The notes under the pieces are model-generated. The model made no database searches. It saw nothing but the letters and a program-made list of their open reading frames with translations, and was not told the origin of the DNA. Shown piece after piece: positions 31,966 through 40,278 of a stretch of 40,278 bases of DNA. The position numbers and the translations under genes are program-made. Source of the DNA: Bacteroidaceae bacterium (GTDB lineage Bacteria > Bacteroidota > Bacteroidia > Bacteroidales > Bacteroidaceae); assembly GCA_017633615.1 (NCBI GenBank), contig JAGBPB010000083.1:1-40278 (forward strand). Direction: 5' to 3'. Every line of letters begins with the position of its first letter. The first letter of the stretch is position 1.

Positions 31966-33390
31966 TTATTCAGTTATTTTGAGGCATCTCACCGAGTTGG
32001 CGTCACGCACCAGAAGCATGCCGTCAGCATACGCCATGGGGCCCCATGCATCGGCTCCATCCTCTATTATGCGCTGCCGCCTGAGCAGTTTCATGGATGC
32101 CTGTTCCAACTGATATACAAACAGTTCGCCGTTCTCCTTGAATGCAAAGAGGCGGTCGTCTATTATCATGTATGGACCCAGTCCGAAACGCTCGTCGGAT
32201 GCCGAGTTCCAAAGGGAGCGGTGCAGGTCACGCGGAGAGTAGATTGACAAGCGCTCACGCATTCCGCCGCCGTCCTTGGGTATTATGGTGATAATCATCC
32301 CGTTATACAGAATAGGGGTTTGCTGCTCGCTGCTCAGTCCGCGGTCGGCCTTGTACTGCTCCAGTACGGTGGCAGTCCAACTGTTGCCGTTACGGTCCAC
32401 CTGCAGCAAGGCGCCTCCGGCTCCGTATCCGGCTACCAGGAATATGCGGTTGTCGCTGAGTTGGAGAGGCGAGGGGGCCAGCACTGACGGCTGCCACTTG
32501 TCCTCATACCAAAGCAGGCTGCCCTTGTCGGAGCCCGATGCCGATACGCCGCAAACGCCGCCCACACCTGCATATACCAGGGTGGGCTTGCCGCCCAGCG
32601 TCATGGGCATGACCGATGAGTGCGACATCTTGAAACCTATGGTGTTGGGTGTGCTCCACAGCACATTGCCGGTTTTTACATCAATGCCGGTCAGCAGTAC
32701 ATCGGTCCCGGCAGGAGCCAGGATGAGTTCACCCTCCGGGGTTATGTAGGGGCACTGTCCTGTGTACCAGAACGGTATCTCGGACGAGTAGAGTTTCTTC
32801 ATGTCCATGGACCAGAGCATATCGCCCGTAACGGCATCGCAGCACATCACATGGCCCTCAGGGCCGATGGAGACCACCTTGCCGTCATGTACTGCCGGTA
32901 TGGTGCGTGAGAATCCGTGGTTGCGTTTCATGGGTACGCGGTACCATCGGCGCCATAACTCCTCACCGGTAAGCAGGTTGAAACAGCGCAGGGCATCGGA
33001 TGAAAGCTGCTCATTGTAATCCAGGACATAGACACGCCCGTTCCAGATCACAGGGGCAGCATGACCTTCACCGGTGCTCCGTGACCACATTTCGCTAAAG
33101 TCACCCTCCGGGAGATTAAGCCTGGTGCCTGTTATGCAGATGTTGTCTTTCTTCTGGCCGCGGAACCCGGTCCAACTGCCGGTAAGTCCGGCGGGGGGAG
33201 CGGCATCGTATTTCATAAAAAACTCACCTATAACCACGTCATCGGCTTTACGGGCGGTTCCCTGGGGACGGTTGTCGGCGCCTGGCTCAAATGCTGAGAA
33301 ATGCTTTCCGGGGTCGTGTAGATGCCATACCGTCAGGACTGCCGTGTAGACAGCTACCGCCAGGATGGTTATCAGGGTCAGTCTTTTCAT
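31966..33390 (-). CDS. Membrane-anchored PQQ-like beta-propeller protein
   Basis: A 474-residue protein. The N-terminal hydrophobic segment (about 4-23) has no clear cleavage site and may be an uncleaved anchor. The propeller opens with SWTGFRGQKKDN and has blades such as TGEELWRRWYR, TGDMLWSMDM and TGNVLWSTPN. No Cys-rich or catalytic motif was recognised. Predicted to face the periplasm. It is the first gene of the twelve-gene redox operon, with 21-bp direct repeats just upstream. Function unknown. Confidence 0.84.
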   Translation of the reverse strand: MKRLTLITILAVAVYTAVLTVWHLHDPGKHFSAFEPGADNRPQGTARKADDVVIGEFFMKYDAAPPAGLTGSWTGFRGQKKDNICITGTRLNLPEGDFSEMWSRSTGEGHAAPVIWNGRVYVLDYNEQLSSDALRCFNLLTGEELWRRWYRVPMKRNHGFSRTIPAVHDGKVVSIGPEGHVMCCDAVTGDMLWSMDMKKLYSSEIPFWYTGQCPYITPEGELILAPAGTDVLLTGIDVKTGNVLWSTPNTIGFKMSHSSVMPMTLGGKPTLVYAGVGGVCGVSASGSDKGSLLWYEDKWQPSVLAPSPLQLSDNRIFLVAGYGAGGALLQVDRNGNSWTATVLEQYKADRGLSSEQQTPILYNGMIITIIPKDGGGMRERLSIYSPRDLHRSLWNSASDERFGLGPYMIIDDRLFAFKENGELFVYQLEQASMKLLRRQRIIEDGADAWGPMAYADGMLLVRDANSVRCLKITE

Positions 33391-33417
33391 CGCTTTCGGG
33401 TTCTGTATCTGGAATGT

Positions 33418-33464
33418 AAGGTTATACAGGTCTTCAGAAATGAAAGGTTGTACAGGTCTTCAGA
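33418..33464. repeat. Pair of 21-bp direct repeats upstream of the redox operon
   Basis: AAGGTTRTACAGGTCTTCAGA occurs at 33418-33438 and 33444-33464, with one mismatch and a 26-bp period. The core RTACAGG recurs in the same direction at 33470-33476 and 33522-33528. The repeats lie 28-74 bp before the operon ATG, so they may be activator or repressor sites or part of the leader. No TAnnTTTG box for the operon was found in this gap. Confidence 0.6.
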
Positions 33465-33565
33465 GTATCATACAGGCTGAATGATAGTCCTTAATACAAG
33501 CCTGAAATTCCGGTTTTCCTTATACAGGGCATAAAGATAATGAATCTTAGTGTGAAATCTGTTTT

Positions 33566-33592
33566 TTTGCTTGTAAAAATAGAGTACCTTTG
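33566..33592 (+). promoter_or_regulatory. proS promoter: TTTG ... TACCTTTG
   Basis: A -33-like TTTG (33566-33569) and a -7-like TACCTTTG (33585-33592) are 19 bp apart start to start, close to the Bacteroidota layout. The expected start point is about 33598, some 15 nt before the ATG at 33614. Confidence 0.65.
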
Positions 33593-33613
33593 CATTCCGA
33601 AATTGATACGGCT

Positions 33614-35095
33614 ATGGCAAAAGAACTTAAAGACCTTACCAAAAGAAGCGAGAACTACTCGCAGTGGTATAATGAATTGGTTGTTAAGGCAGATCTTGCA
33701 GAGCAGGCACCCGTGCGCGGCTGCATGGTCATCAAGCCTTACGGTTATGCAATCTGGGAGAAGATACAGCGTACCCTTGACGACAAGTTCAAGGAGACCG
33801 GTCACGTGAACGCATATTTCCCGCTGCTTATACCAAAGTCATACCTGAGCCGTGAGGCCGAGCATGTGGAGGGCTTTGCCAAGGAGTGCGCCGTAGTTAC
33901 ACACTACCGCCTCAAGAATGCCGAGGACGGAAGCGGCGTGATTGTGGATCCAGCAGCCAAGCTGGAGGAGGAGTTGATAGTACGTCCTACATCAGAGACA
34001 ATAATCTGGGCTACATACAAGAACTGGATCAAGTCATACCGTGACCTGCCTATCCTGTGCAACCAGTGGGCTAACGTAATGCGCTGGGAGATGCGTCCGC
34101 GTCTGTTCCTGCGTACCGCCGAGTTCCTGTGGCAGGAGGGTCATACCGCACACGCCACCCGTGAGGAGGCCGAGCAGGAGGCACGCCGCATGCAGCAGGT
34201 TTATGCAGACTTTGTAGAGGGTTACATGGCTGTTCCTGTGGTTCGCGGCGTCAAGTCCGAAACCGAGAGGTTTGCAGGTGCCCTTGATACCTATACCATC
34301 GAGTCCATGACTCAGGACGGCAAGGCACTGCAGTGCGGTACATCTCACTTCCTGGGTCAGAACTTTGCCAAGGCCTTTGATGTACAGTTCATCAACAAGG
34401 AGAACAAACTGGAGTATGTATGGGCTACATCATGGGGCGTATCTACACGTCTGATGGGTGCCCTGATCATGGCTCACTCCGATGATAATGGTCTTGTTCT
34501 GCCTCCCAAGCTTGCTCCCATACAGGTTGTAATTGTTCCTATTTATAAGAATGCCGATGACCTGGCACTGATAAGCGCCAAGGTTGATACTCTGGTTGAG
34601 GCTCTCCGCAAGAAGGGCATCAGCGTGAAGTATGACGATGCTGATAACAAGCGTCCCGGATTCAAGTTCGCCGATTATGAGGTCAAGGGTGTTCCCGTAC
34701 GCGTTGCCTTGGGTATGCGTGACCTTGAGGCCGGTACATGTGAGATTATGCGCCGCGATACTCTGGTGAAGGAAACCGTTCCGTTTGAGGGACTGGAGAA
34801 CCTTATCCCCAGTATGCTGGATGATATGCAGACCGCAATCTTTGAGAAGGCCAAGGCATGGCGTGACGCACGCATGGTTGAGGTCAACTCATATGACGAG
34901 TTCAAGGAGAAGATTGAGGCCGGCTACTTTGTTCTGGCACACTGGGACGGCACTGCCGAGACCGAGGCCAAGATCAAGGAGGAGACCAAGGCTACCATAC
35001 GTTGTCTGCCCTTTGGCATGAAAGAGGAGCCGGGAACTGACGTCTACAGCGGCAAACCAGCAGCACGCAGGGTACTCTTTGCACGCTCTTACTAA
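33614..35095 (+). CDS. proS: Prolyl-tRNA synthetase, archaeal/eukaryote-like type
   Basis: A class II synthetase of 493 residues that charges tRNA-Pro in the cytoplasm. Motif 2 and motif 3 regions are visible: [29 protein letters not shown] and [19 protein letters not shown]. There is no bacterial editing insertion between motifs 2 and 3, and the C-terminal extension ends in Tyr, as in the ProS type 3 common in Bacteroidetes. The frame can be extended to a TTG at 33590, but that lies inside the promoter. The stop overlaps the tamB stop by 4 bp, tail to tail. Confidence 0.96.
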   Translation: MAKELKDLTKRSENYSQWYNELVVKADLAEQAPVRGCMVIKPYGYAIWEKIQRTLDDKFKETGHVNAYFPLLIPKSYLSREAEHVEGFAKECAVVTHYRLKNAEDGSGVIVDPAAKLEEELIVRPTSETIIWATYKNWIKSYRDLPILCNQWANVMRWEMRPRLFLRTAEFLWQEGHTAHATREEAEQEARRMQQVYADFVEGYMAVPVVRGVKSETERFAGALDTYTIESMTQDGKALQCGTSHFLGQNFAKAFDVQFINKENKLEYVWATSWGVSTRLMGALIMAHSDDNGLVLPPKLAPIQVVIVPIYKNADDLALISAKVDTLVEALRKKGISVKYDDADNKRPGFKFADYEVKGVPVRVALGMRDLEAGTCEIMRRDTLVKETVPFEGLENLIPSMLDDMQTAIFEKAKAWRDARMVEVNSYDEFKEKIEAGYFVLAHWDGTAETEAKIKEETKATIRCLPFGMKEEPGTDVYSGKPAARRVLFARSY

Positions 35096-38000
35096 AAGTC
35101 CTTTTCCAGTATAAGTCCTACTCCCTGAGTGGTGAGGGTGGTCTTGGAGAAGTATTTATCATTGGCTTTGTTGTAGCCGATGATACTGATTCCCTTTCCG
35201 TTTTTATCGGGTAATAGCAGGTATTTGAACTCAAAATCACCTATAAAGTTTGAGGTGTTGTTGATGGTGTTCTCCCTGTATCCGAAGTTTCCGTTTACCA
35301 GCAGACGGTTGTTGAGCAAATGGGCTTCAAGAATGCCCTCAAGCTCCTTGTTGCTTAAGTTGGTAACATCATTTGACAGATAGCTGCTGGCACTCAGATT
35401 GCTTGAAATGGACACCTTGTCATTATCCAGAACCTGTGAGAGCAGGTTGTTTATCTGACCGCTTACCGTTGAGTTTACTATTGATTCCATGGCGCTTGGC
35501 GTGAGCCCGTTGTTCATGGCAGCCATATCAAAGGTGTAGAAACGTCCTATCGCCAACAGATACATGAACTGGATGTTACGCTGCTCTTCAGTGGCTGTGG
35601 CGCTGGCAAGTATGGCTTTCTCCTCAGACGTTCCGTTGGGCATGTCAATATCAAATGACAGTTGGGGATCAGATGCATGTCCTGTAATGTCCATGAGGCA
35701 GCGTACATGAACCTTGTTGTTGGAAGATGCGGTAGGATCCAGGTCATACATTGAAACGGAGTTTACATTGTGAAAAGTTTTCAAGTTTAACTCTGTCTCC
35801 ATGGGAGCACCGTTGAATCGGACGTAACTGTCTTCCATGAGGGTAAAGTTAATGCGCAGTAAATCTTCAAACGAGAGTGAACATTGACCGTATCTAAGGT
35901 TGTAGATGCCATTCAGTACAGGACCGTCCTGGGGGTTGTATTTGACTGAAATTTTGCCGTTACCGCGCATAAAACCGGTAAGAGAACTTAATGACATTTC
36001 AATTATAGCATCTTCACTGCATTCTATGTTAAGGTCCAGATTGAAATTGTCGTTATTTTTCTTGGGGACGTAGCTGCTTTCAGAACTTTGGTCCATGCCG
36101 ATTTCACTTACTGTCACTTCATTGCGATCAATAATGGTGAGGAAATTATAATCAGCAACTGCACTGGAATTGAAAGTGAAACCGAGTCTGGTGCCTGGGG
36201 CTGTTTTTGCATCTACAATAATGCTTAATCCGTTGTCTTTATCAAAAAACAGATCCATTCCGCCCAAAGCATAAACTGTTGCATTGAAATTGCTTTTCTC
36301 TGCATCAAGTTGCCGGTAAACAAGCATGTTGTCAACATCGGCACTCATGTTTACCCTCCAGTCCGAGAAATGATCGTGATCCAGAATACAGTTCAATACC
36401 CCTGGATGTCCTTCTGCATCATAGAAATCCACATTGGTGAACAACATGCGTCCGGGCTTGAACCACAATGTATCCCTGGGAATATAAAATGAAGTGTTTA
36501 TAGCCTCCTGGTCAAATATGGCATTCTCAACAATAGCTTCACCCTCCATGTCAAGCTCAGGCAGTTTGCCGAATATCCTGAAGTTTCCTACGCCACGTCC
36601 GGTGATTTCCCTGAAGACACTGCCGGTCCAGTGGTTAAGGAAGTACAGGTTAGTATGGTCAGCGTCAATATTGATATCTATTACCTTGTCTTTGGGGATA
36701 TAATAGCCCGATATCACTGTTCCGGAAACACCAGGCTCATTCATCTCACCGTGAACGATTATCCGCTCCTGCTGGTCATCCCATCTGCAATCGGCGCTCA
36801 TATGTCCGTAGTATGTGTCAAGGAAACTGAATTCATCTATGGTAAGGTTGCCTTGGAAAGACGGCTTGCTCTTAATTCCGGCAACTGAAATATTTCCTGA
36901 TGCCATACCACCCAACTGCATGGTGTTGATATGGAGTTTTGACAGTGTGTTCTCCAAGTCAATATTATGCATTGACAGTTTTAATACATCGGAGGAATCG
37001 GCCGAAATTACACCGTCCAGGGACAAGTGCTGTCTTTCATTCTCAAAATTCAGGCCGGCAATGGTGATCTTGTCCATATCCGTTCTGATGTCAGTGCTAC
37101 CCAGATGCCACGGAATACCTTTAACCAGAATATCAGTTTCATCGATGACCGTCATGGACTTGAGTCCCTGTCTTTTGTCATATCTGTAGAATTGTGACAG
37201 CGTTTTGACATGACCGGAAACATCACCATCAGCATTGGTCCAGGCATAGTCTCCCTTTATTATATCATCAAAAGCCTGCAGTTGGACATTTATGTCTGTT
37301 ATACCTTTCTCCTGCGTTCCGTACCGACCGGAGATTTGAGAGAGACATGAGCCGTCTGCAATATTCAGAACCATCAGTAACTGTGACAGACTCTCACCGG
37401 CAACGGTTATGCCCGGAACGCTCAATTGGCCGTAATACAGACTGTCCACGTCATTGAAAGAGAGTCTCAGGCTGGCTGGATCGTTAATTTGAAGGGGGTA
37501 ATGGAATACACGCTCCAGGAACTCCGTGTTGTCAAGTTTTGCATCTATTACAAATCTGTTGGGACGGTTGCTTGTTTGTGCGCTCAGTTTGTCGGAAACC
37601 ATCTTTCCGATAGTGGGAAGTATGTCTCCGCTTGCCCTTGACAGCGAATAGGGGATGGAGGTAATGTTGTAGTCACCGACCACGGAAATAGTCATGAAAT
37701 CGCTGAAAATGGAGATTACCCTGTTGCGCTCATTCATGTTACCGATGCTGGCGGTCATATTGTCCATATGCCAGTTTCCACGTGTGTCAGAATAGTTGAG
37801 GTCGTCAATCGCCATCTTTCCGCGGATCTGATCGATGCTGTTGCCGTCAAGTTTTGCGTGGAACCTGGCGGAAAGGGATATGCTGTCATCGGCAGCCAGG
37901 TGATAGGCCGTAAGATTCACGTTATCGGCAGTCATGTTGATGTCATATGACGGTGTTCCCTTGGTCCTTATGTCAGCATCCAGCGCCAGCTTTCCGTTGC

Positions 38001-39483
38001 GGTCAGAGAATACGATTCTTGAGGTTATCATGCCGGGAGCTACCGTTCCGTTCACGGCTACGTTCCGATATTCATACCGTTTGTAGAACAGTGAACCTAT
38101 GTTGCCGTCATAAGTACCGGAGTAACCTTCTTCGGATCTTTTCAGATCGGCATTTGCCGTGAGGCTGCATTTACCCAAGTCTCTGTTTCCGGTAATTGAA
38201 TCAAGCATCAGGTCAGAACCTGCAAGGGTGGCCTGATAGGCTCCATCTATTCCTGATATCTGGCCTTGAATAATGCCTGAAGTGCAACTCACTGACAATT
38301 TGGAATCCAATTTGCCGTACTCTTTTGTGAGGCTCATATTGAAAGTCCCGTCACCGAGACTTTTGCATTGCGAGGGGAGGGCAATTCCGAATCCGCTCAA
38401 CTGGCTTTCAAGCCACTGGGGTAGATGCTTGCCAAAAGAACCATTGACGGCAACGTTCCTGCAGCCTTTAATGAGAGGATCGGTGCCGGCCAGGATGATG
38501 CCGTGGCTGTTGATATCAATGTTTTTCTTTCGGTCATGGGCCTGGAGAGAACTGAGGCTTAGGATTCTGTTCTTGCCGGAACATTTCAACTTGAGGTAAA
38601 CAGGATCAGTCATGCTCGCTGTCTGCGGGATGAAAGCCTTGAAATCACTTCCAGTTACAGATGCGGTCAGGGATGTCTCAAAATCAGGTATTCCGTTGGG
38701 ACGATGTGTCAGTCCGGCCTGAGCCAAAAGTTCAGTAATCTCAAACTGGCTGCCCGGCGTGGATAACATGAATCCGGTAAGATGGGTGAATCCCTTACCT
38801 GCCGTCAAGGCTCCTTTCGCTCTGGACAGTTTGAATCCGGATTGTTCGGCAAATGCCAGTTTTCTTACGATGAAAGCGATAGAATCAGCGCTTATGGACT
38901 TAAGAGACAGATTTGCCGTGAGTCCGCTTATCCCGATGTGATTAGGGTTGAACAGACTGTCAGTCTGCTCTGCGTCCCTGATGTCATATTTGACAGTACC
39001 GTTTCTGACCAGAACTGAATTGGCACGGAATGTCATGTTGCTGTCACCGCCTTTGGCAAGATCTGCCAGGAATGCGTAGTTTGGCTGGGCATTCAGGCTG
39101 TCTTTATTTAGAAAGACCTTGGGGCTCTGCAGTCTGACTGTAGTTAAGCTAACCCTGTTTCTGATAAGCTGGAGAGGCTTTAGGCGAAGTGAAACAGATG
39201 CGGCATGTGCCAGCGTGTCATTGCTTTGGTCATAAACGGTCAGGTTGTCAATAGTTATTCCGAAAGGATACGCAAACTGAACTCTGCCTGCGGTAACCTC
39301 AGTTCCCAGGGCTGATTTGGCAATTTTGACAACATGAACAGCGGCTTTCTGCTGAATCTTTTTGTTGTTCAGCAGAATATGGCCGGTCAAGTAAAGCACT
39401 GTAAGAACGGCCAGGATAATGTGTAGCGCTTTTCCAGCTTTCACTAAGTGCAAAATTATAATACTTGTGCATAAGTTAGACAT
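35092..39483 (-). CDS. tamB: Translocation and assembly module protein TamB (DUF490)
   Basis: A very large (up to 1463-residue) envelope protein with one N-terminal membrane anchor (about 20-40). It then has long stretches of beta-strand-rich AsmA/TamB repeats and the C-terminal DUF490 domain, recognisable around [39 protein letters not shown] and a beta-barrel-like end. TamB-type proteins bridge the inner and outer membranes and move phospholipids and/or assist outer-membrane protein assembly. The ATG at 39483 gives a hydrophobic but unusual start. A GTG at 39444, seven bases after a good -7 box, would give [13 protein letters not shown], a better anchor. The true start is therefore uncertain. 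Confidence 0.92.
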   Translation of the reverse strand: MSNLCTSIIILHLVKAGKALHIILAVLTVLYLTGHILLNNKKIQQKAAVHVVKIAKSALGTEVTAGRVQFAYPFGITIDNLTVYDQSNDTLAHAASVSLRLKPLQLIRNRVSLTTVRLQSPKVFLNKDSLNAQPNYAFLADLAKGGDSNMTFRANSVLVRNGTVKYDIRDAEQTDSLFNPNHIGISGLTANLSLKSISADSIAFIVRKLAFAEQSGFKLSRAKGALTAGKGFTHLTGFMLSTPGSQFEITELLAQAGLTHRPNGIPDFETSLTASVTGSDFKAFIPQTASMTDPVYLKLKCSGKNRILSLSSLQAHDRKKNIDINSHGIILAGTDPLIKGCRNVAVNGSFGKHLPQWLESQLSGFGIALPSQCKSLGDGTFNMSLTKEYGKLDSKLSVSCTSGIIQGQISGIDGAYQATLAGSDLMLDSITGNRDLGKCSLTANADLKRSEEGYSGTYDGNIGSLFYKRYEYRNVAVNGTVAPGMITSRIVFSDRNGKLALDADIRTKGTPSYDINMTADNVNLTAYHLAADDSISLSARFHAKLDGNSIDQIRGKMAIDDLNYSDTRGNWHMDNMTASIGNMNERNRVISIFSDFMTISVVGDYNITSIPYSLSRASGDILPTIGKMVSDKLSAQTSNRPNRFVIDAKLDNTEFLERVFHYPLQINDPASLRLSFNDVDSLYYGQLSVPGITVAGESLSQLLMVLNIADGSCLSQISGRYGTQEKGITDINVQLQAFDDIIKGDYAWTNADGDVSGHVKTLSQFYRYDKRQGLKSMTVIDETDILVKGIPWHLGSTDIRTDMDKITIAGLNFENERQHLSLDGVISADSSDVLKLSMHNIDLENTLSKLHINTMQLGGMASGNISVAGIKSKPSFQGNLTIDEFSFLDTYYGHMSADCRWDDQQERIIVHGEMNEPGVSGTVISGYYIPKDKVIDINIDADHTNLYFLNHWTGSVFREITGRGVGNFRIFGKLPELDMEGEAIVENAIFDQEAINTSFYIPRDTLWFKPGRMLFTNVDFYDAEGHPGVLNCILDHDHFSDWRVNMSADVDNMLVYRQLDAEKSNFNATVYALGGMDLFFDKDNGLSIIVDAKTAPGTRLGFTFNSSAVADYNFLTIIDRNEVTVSEIGMDQSSESSYVPKKNNDNFNLDLNIECSEDAIIEMSLSSLTGFMRGNGKISVKYNPQDGPVLNGIYNLRYGQCSLSFEDLLRINFTLMEDSYVRFNGAPMETELNLKTFHNVNSVSMYDLDPTASSNNKVHVRCLMDITGHASDPQLSFDIDMPNGTSEEKAILASATATEEQRNIQFMYLLAIGRFYTFDMAAMNNGLTPSAMESIVNSTVSGQINNLLSQVLDNDKVSISSNLSASSYLSNDVTNLSNKELEGILEAHLLNNRLLVNGNFGYRENTINNTSNFIGDFEFKYLLLPDKNGKGISIIGYNKANDKYFSKTTLTTQGVGLILEKDF
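39451..39458 (-). promoter_or_regulatory. -7 box TAATTTTG inside the annotated 5' end of tamB
   Basis: CAAAATTA on the plus strand reads TAATTTTG on the minus strand. It lies downstream of the ATG at 39483 and seven bases before a GTG at 39444. If used, translation would begin at that GTG on an almost leaderless mRNA. Confidence 0.42.
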
Positions 39484-39638
39484 AACGTTACGGAAAGTTT
39501 TCCACTACAATGCTTATAAAATAACCGGTTTGCATAGTTTACGGCCGAATTTCCCGGTGAAATGGCCGATTATTGCATCAGTTGAAAAATGCCGTTTCTT
39601 TTTTGTTTTATTAAGTATCTGATTAGCTCTTTTATTAG

Positions 39639-39646
39639 TAATTTTG
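39639..39646 (+). promoter_or_regulatory. nqrA promoter -7 box (TAATTTTG)
   Basis: The octamer fits TAnnTTTG and lies 48 nt before the nqrA ATG, in an AT-rich region. The leader would be about 40 nt and A-rich, as is common in Bacteroidota. Confidence 0.55.
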
Positions 39647-39694
39647 CGCCCGCATTCTGAATAATATTAAACTATATATTCAACTAACAACAAA

Positions 39695-40278
39695 ATGGCA
39701 GAAATCATTCGTTTACGAAAAGGTCTGGACATCAAGTTGCTGGGCGCTCCCGCAAAGGAGTTGACTGAGGTTGGTTTGGCACAGGAGTACGCTCTCTGTC
39801 CCGCCGATTTCACCGGAGTCACTCCCAAGCCGGTCGTCAAGGAACAGCAGACCGTCAAGGCCGGTGAAGCTCTGTTCATTGACAAAAACCACCCTGAGGT
39901 GAAATTCGTTTCACCTGTAAGCGGTGAGGTGCTTGCAGTGAACCGCGGAGCACGCCGCAAGGTCTTGAGCATTGTGGTCAAGCCCGATGCAAAGCAGACC
40001 TATGTAGAGTTCGGCACCAAGAGCGTACAGTCGCTCTCAGGTGAGGAGGTAAAGGCCACTCTCCTGGAGTCAGGTCTTTTTTCATTCTTCCGTCAGCGTC
40101 CTTATGACGTTATCGCTAACCCCGCCGACGCACCGAGAGGCCTATTCGTGTCGGCTTTCGATTCCAAGCCTCTTGCTCCTGATTTTGAGTTCGTTCTCCA
40201 GGGCAATGAGCTGGACTTCCGCACAGGTCTGAGCGCTATCGCCAAGATAGCTCCCACAACCCTGAGCATCAGCGCAGA
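39695..40278 (+). CDS. nqrA: Na+-translocating NADH:quinone reductase subunit A (partial)
   Basis: The first 194 complete codons of a gene that runs off the window. The start MAEIIRLRKGLDIKLLGAP, the KPVVKEQQTVKAGEALF segment and the VSPVSGEV biotinyl-like hammerhead fold are typical of NqrA. NqrA is part of the six-subunit Na+-NQR, which couples NADH oxidation and quinone reduction to sodium export at the inner membrane. The rest of the nqr operon would be expected downstream, outside the window. Divergent from tamB. Confidence 0.93.
   Translation, partial: MAEIIRLRKGLDIKLLGAPAKELTEVGLAQEYALCPADFTGVTPKPVVKEQQTVKAGEALFIDKNHPEVKFVSPVSGEVLAVNRGARRKVLSIVVKPDAKQTYVEFGTKSVQSLSGEEVKATLLESGLFSFFRQRPYDVIANPADAPRGLFVSAFDSKPLAPDFEFVLQGNELDFRTGLSAIAKIAPTTLSISA

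Noticed and set aside
39543..39567. Hairpin GGCC-GA-ATTTC ... GAAAT-GGCC upstream of nqrA.
   Set aside because: The stem is short, has a bulge, and shows no known riboswitch core; too weak to call.

Overview
The window is a chromosomal segment of a Bacteroidota bacterium, most likely of the order Bacteroidales (Prevotella/Bacteroides relatives). The evidence is a Bacteroides-type xylose isomerase tail, a type IX secretion plug protein, an NqrA start, TamB, archaeal-type ProS, TPR/HTH lipoprotein regulators, -7 boxes of the Bacteroidota form TAnnTTTG upstream of many genes, and a near absence of Shine-Dalgarno sites. No tRNA, rRNA, CRISPR array, insertion sequence or prophage was seen.

Layout. 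1-133: the 3' end of xylA, closed by a perfect bidirectional terminator. 198-3111 (minus): an operon of MscS channel, SDR oxidoreductase and secreted esterase. 3178-4734 (plus): a membrane-anchored TPR/HTH regulator. 4740-8034 (minus): glnS, a TPR protein and a PF06695 membrane protein. 8069-9469 (minus): a lipoprotein lipase-like hydrolase. 9542-13404: a DUF2400 protein, a CDF metal exporter, a GT2 glycosyltransferase and rarA. 13392-14633 (minus): the T9SS plug protein. 14824-16557 (plus): a sugar O-acetyltransferase and a second esterase paralogous to the first. 33614-35095: proS. 35092-39444/39483 (minus): tamB. 39695 to the window end: the start of nqrA.

The centre, 16630-33390 on the minus strand, holds twelve co-directional genes with mostly 4-nt overlaps, so almost certainly one operon. 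In transcription order it encodes a membrane-anchored PQQ-type beta-propeller, a Tat-exported NHL propeller, a Tat-exported multi-cluster ferredoxin (NapG/MauM-like), a membrane polyferredoxin (NapH-like), a three-TM protein carrying a periplasmic PQQ-type propeller, a NuoE-NuoF-ferredoxin fusion, a NuoG/GltD-like iron-sulfur protein, a PQQ-type lipoprotein, a LolD-like ATPase, a large FtsX-type permease, a secreted PQQ-type propeller and a GT4 glycosyltransferase. No terminal reductase, hydrogenase catalytic subunit, c-type haem protein or Nuo membrane subunit accompanies them. My inference is a path taking electrons from NADH through the soluble Nuo-like module and membrane polyferredoxin to exported ferredoxin and propeller proteins. 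Its acceptor is unknown. This is the best candidate for an undescribed system here.

The fifth gene of that operon is interrupted by an in-frame TAA (28379-28381) exactly between its membrane/linker part and its beta-propeller, with reading frame and homology-like sequence intact on both sides. It may be a recent nonsense mutation, a sequence error or a readthrough site. Other points of interest are a pair of 21-bp direct repeats upstream of the operon, two genes whose -7 box lies almost on the start codon, and back-to-back divergent promoters.
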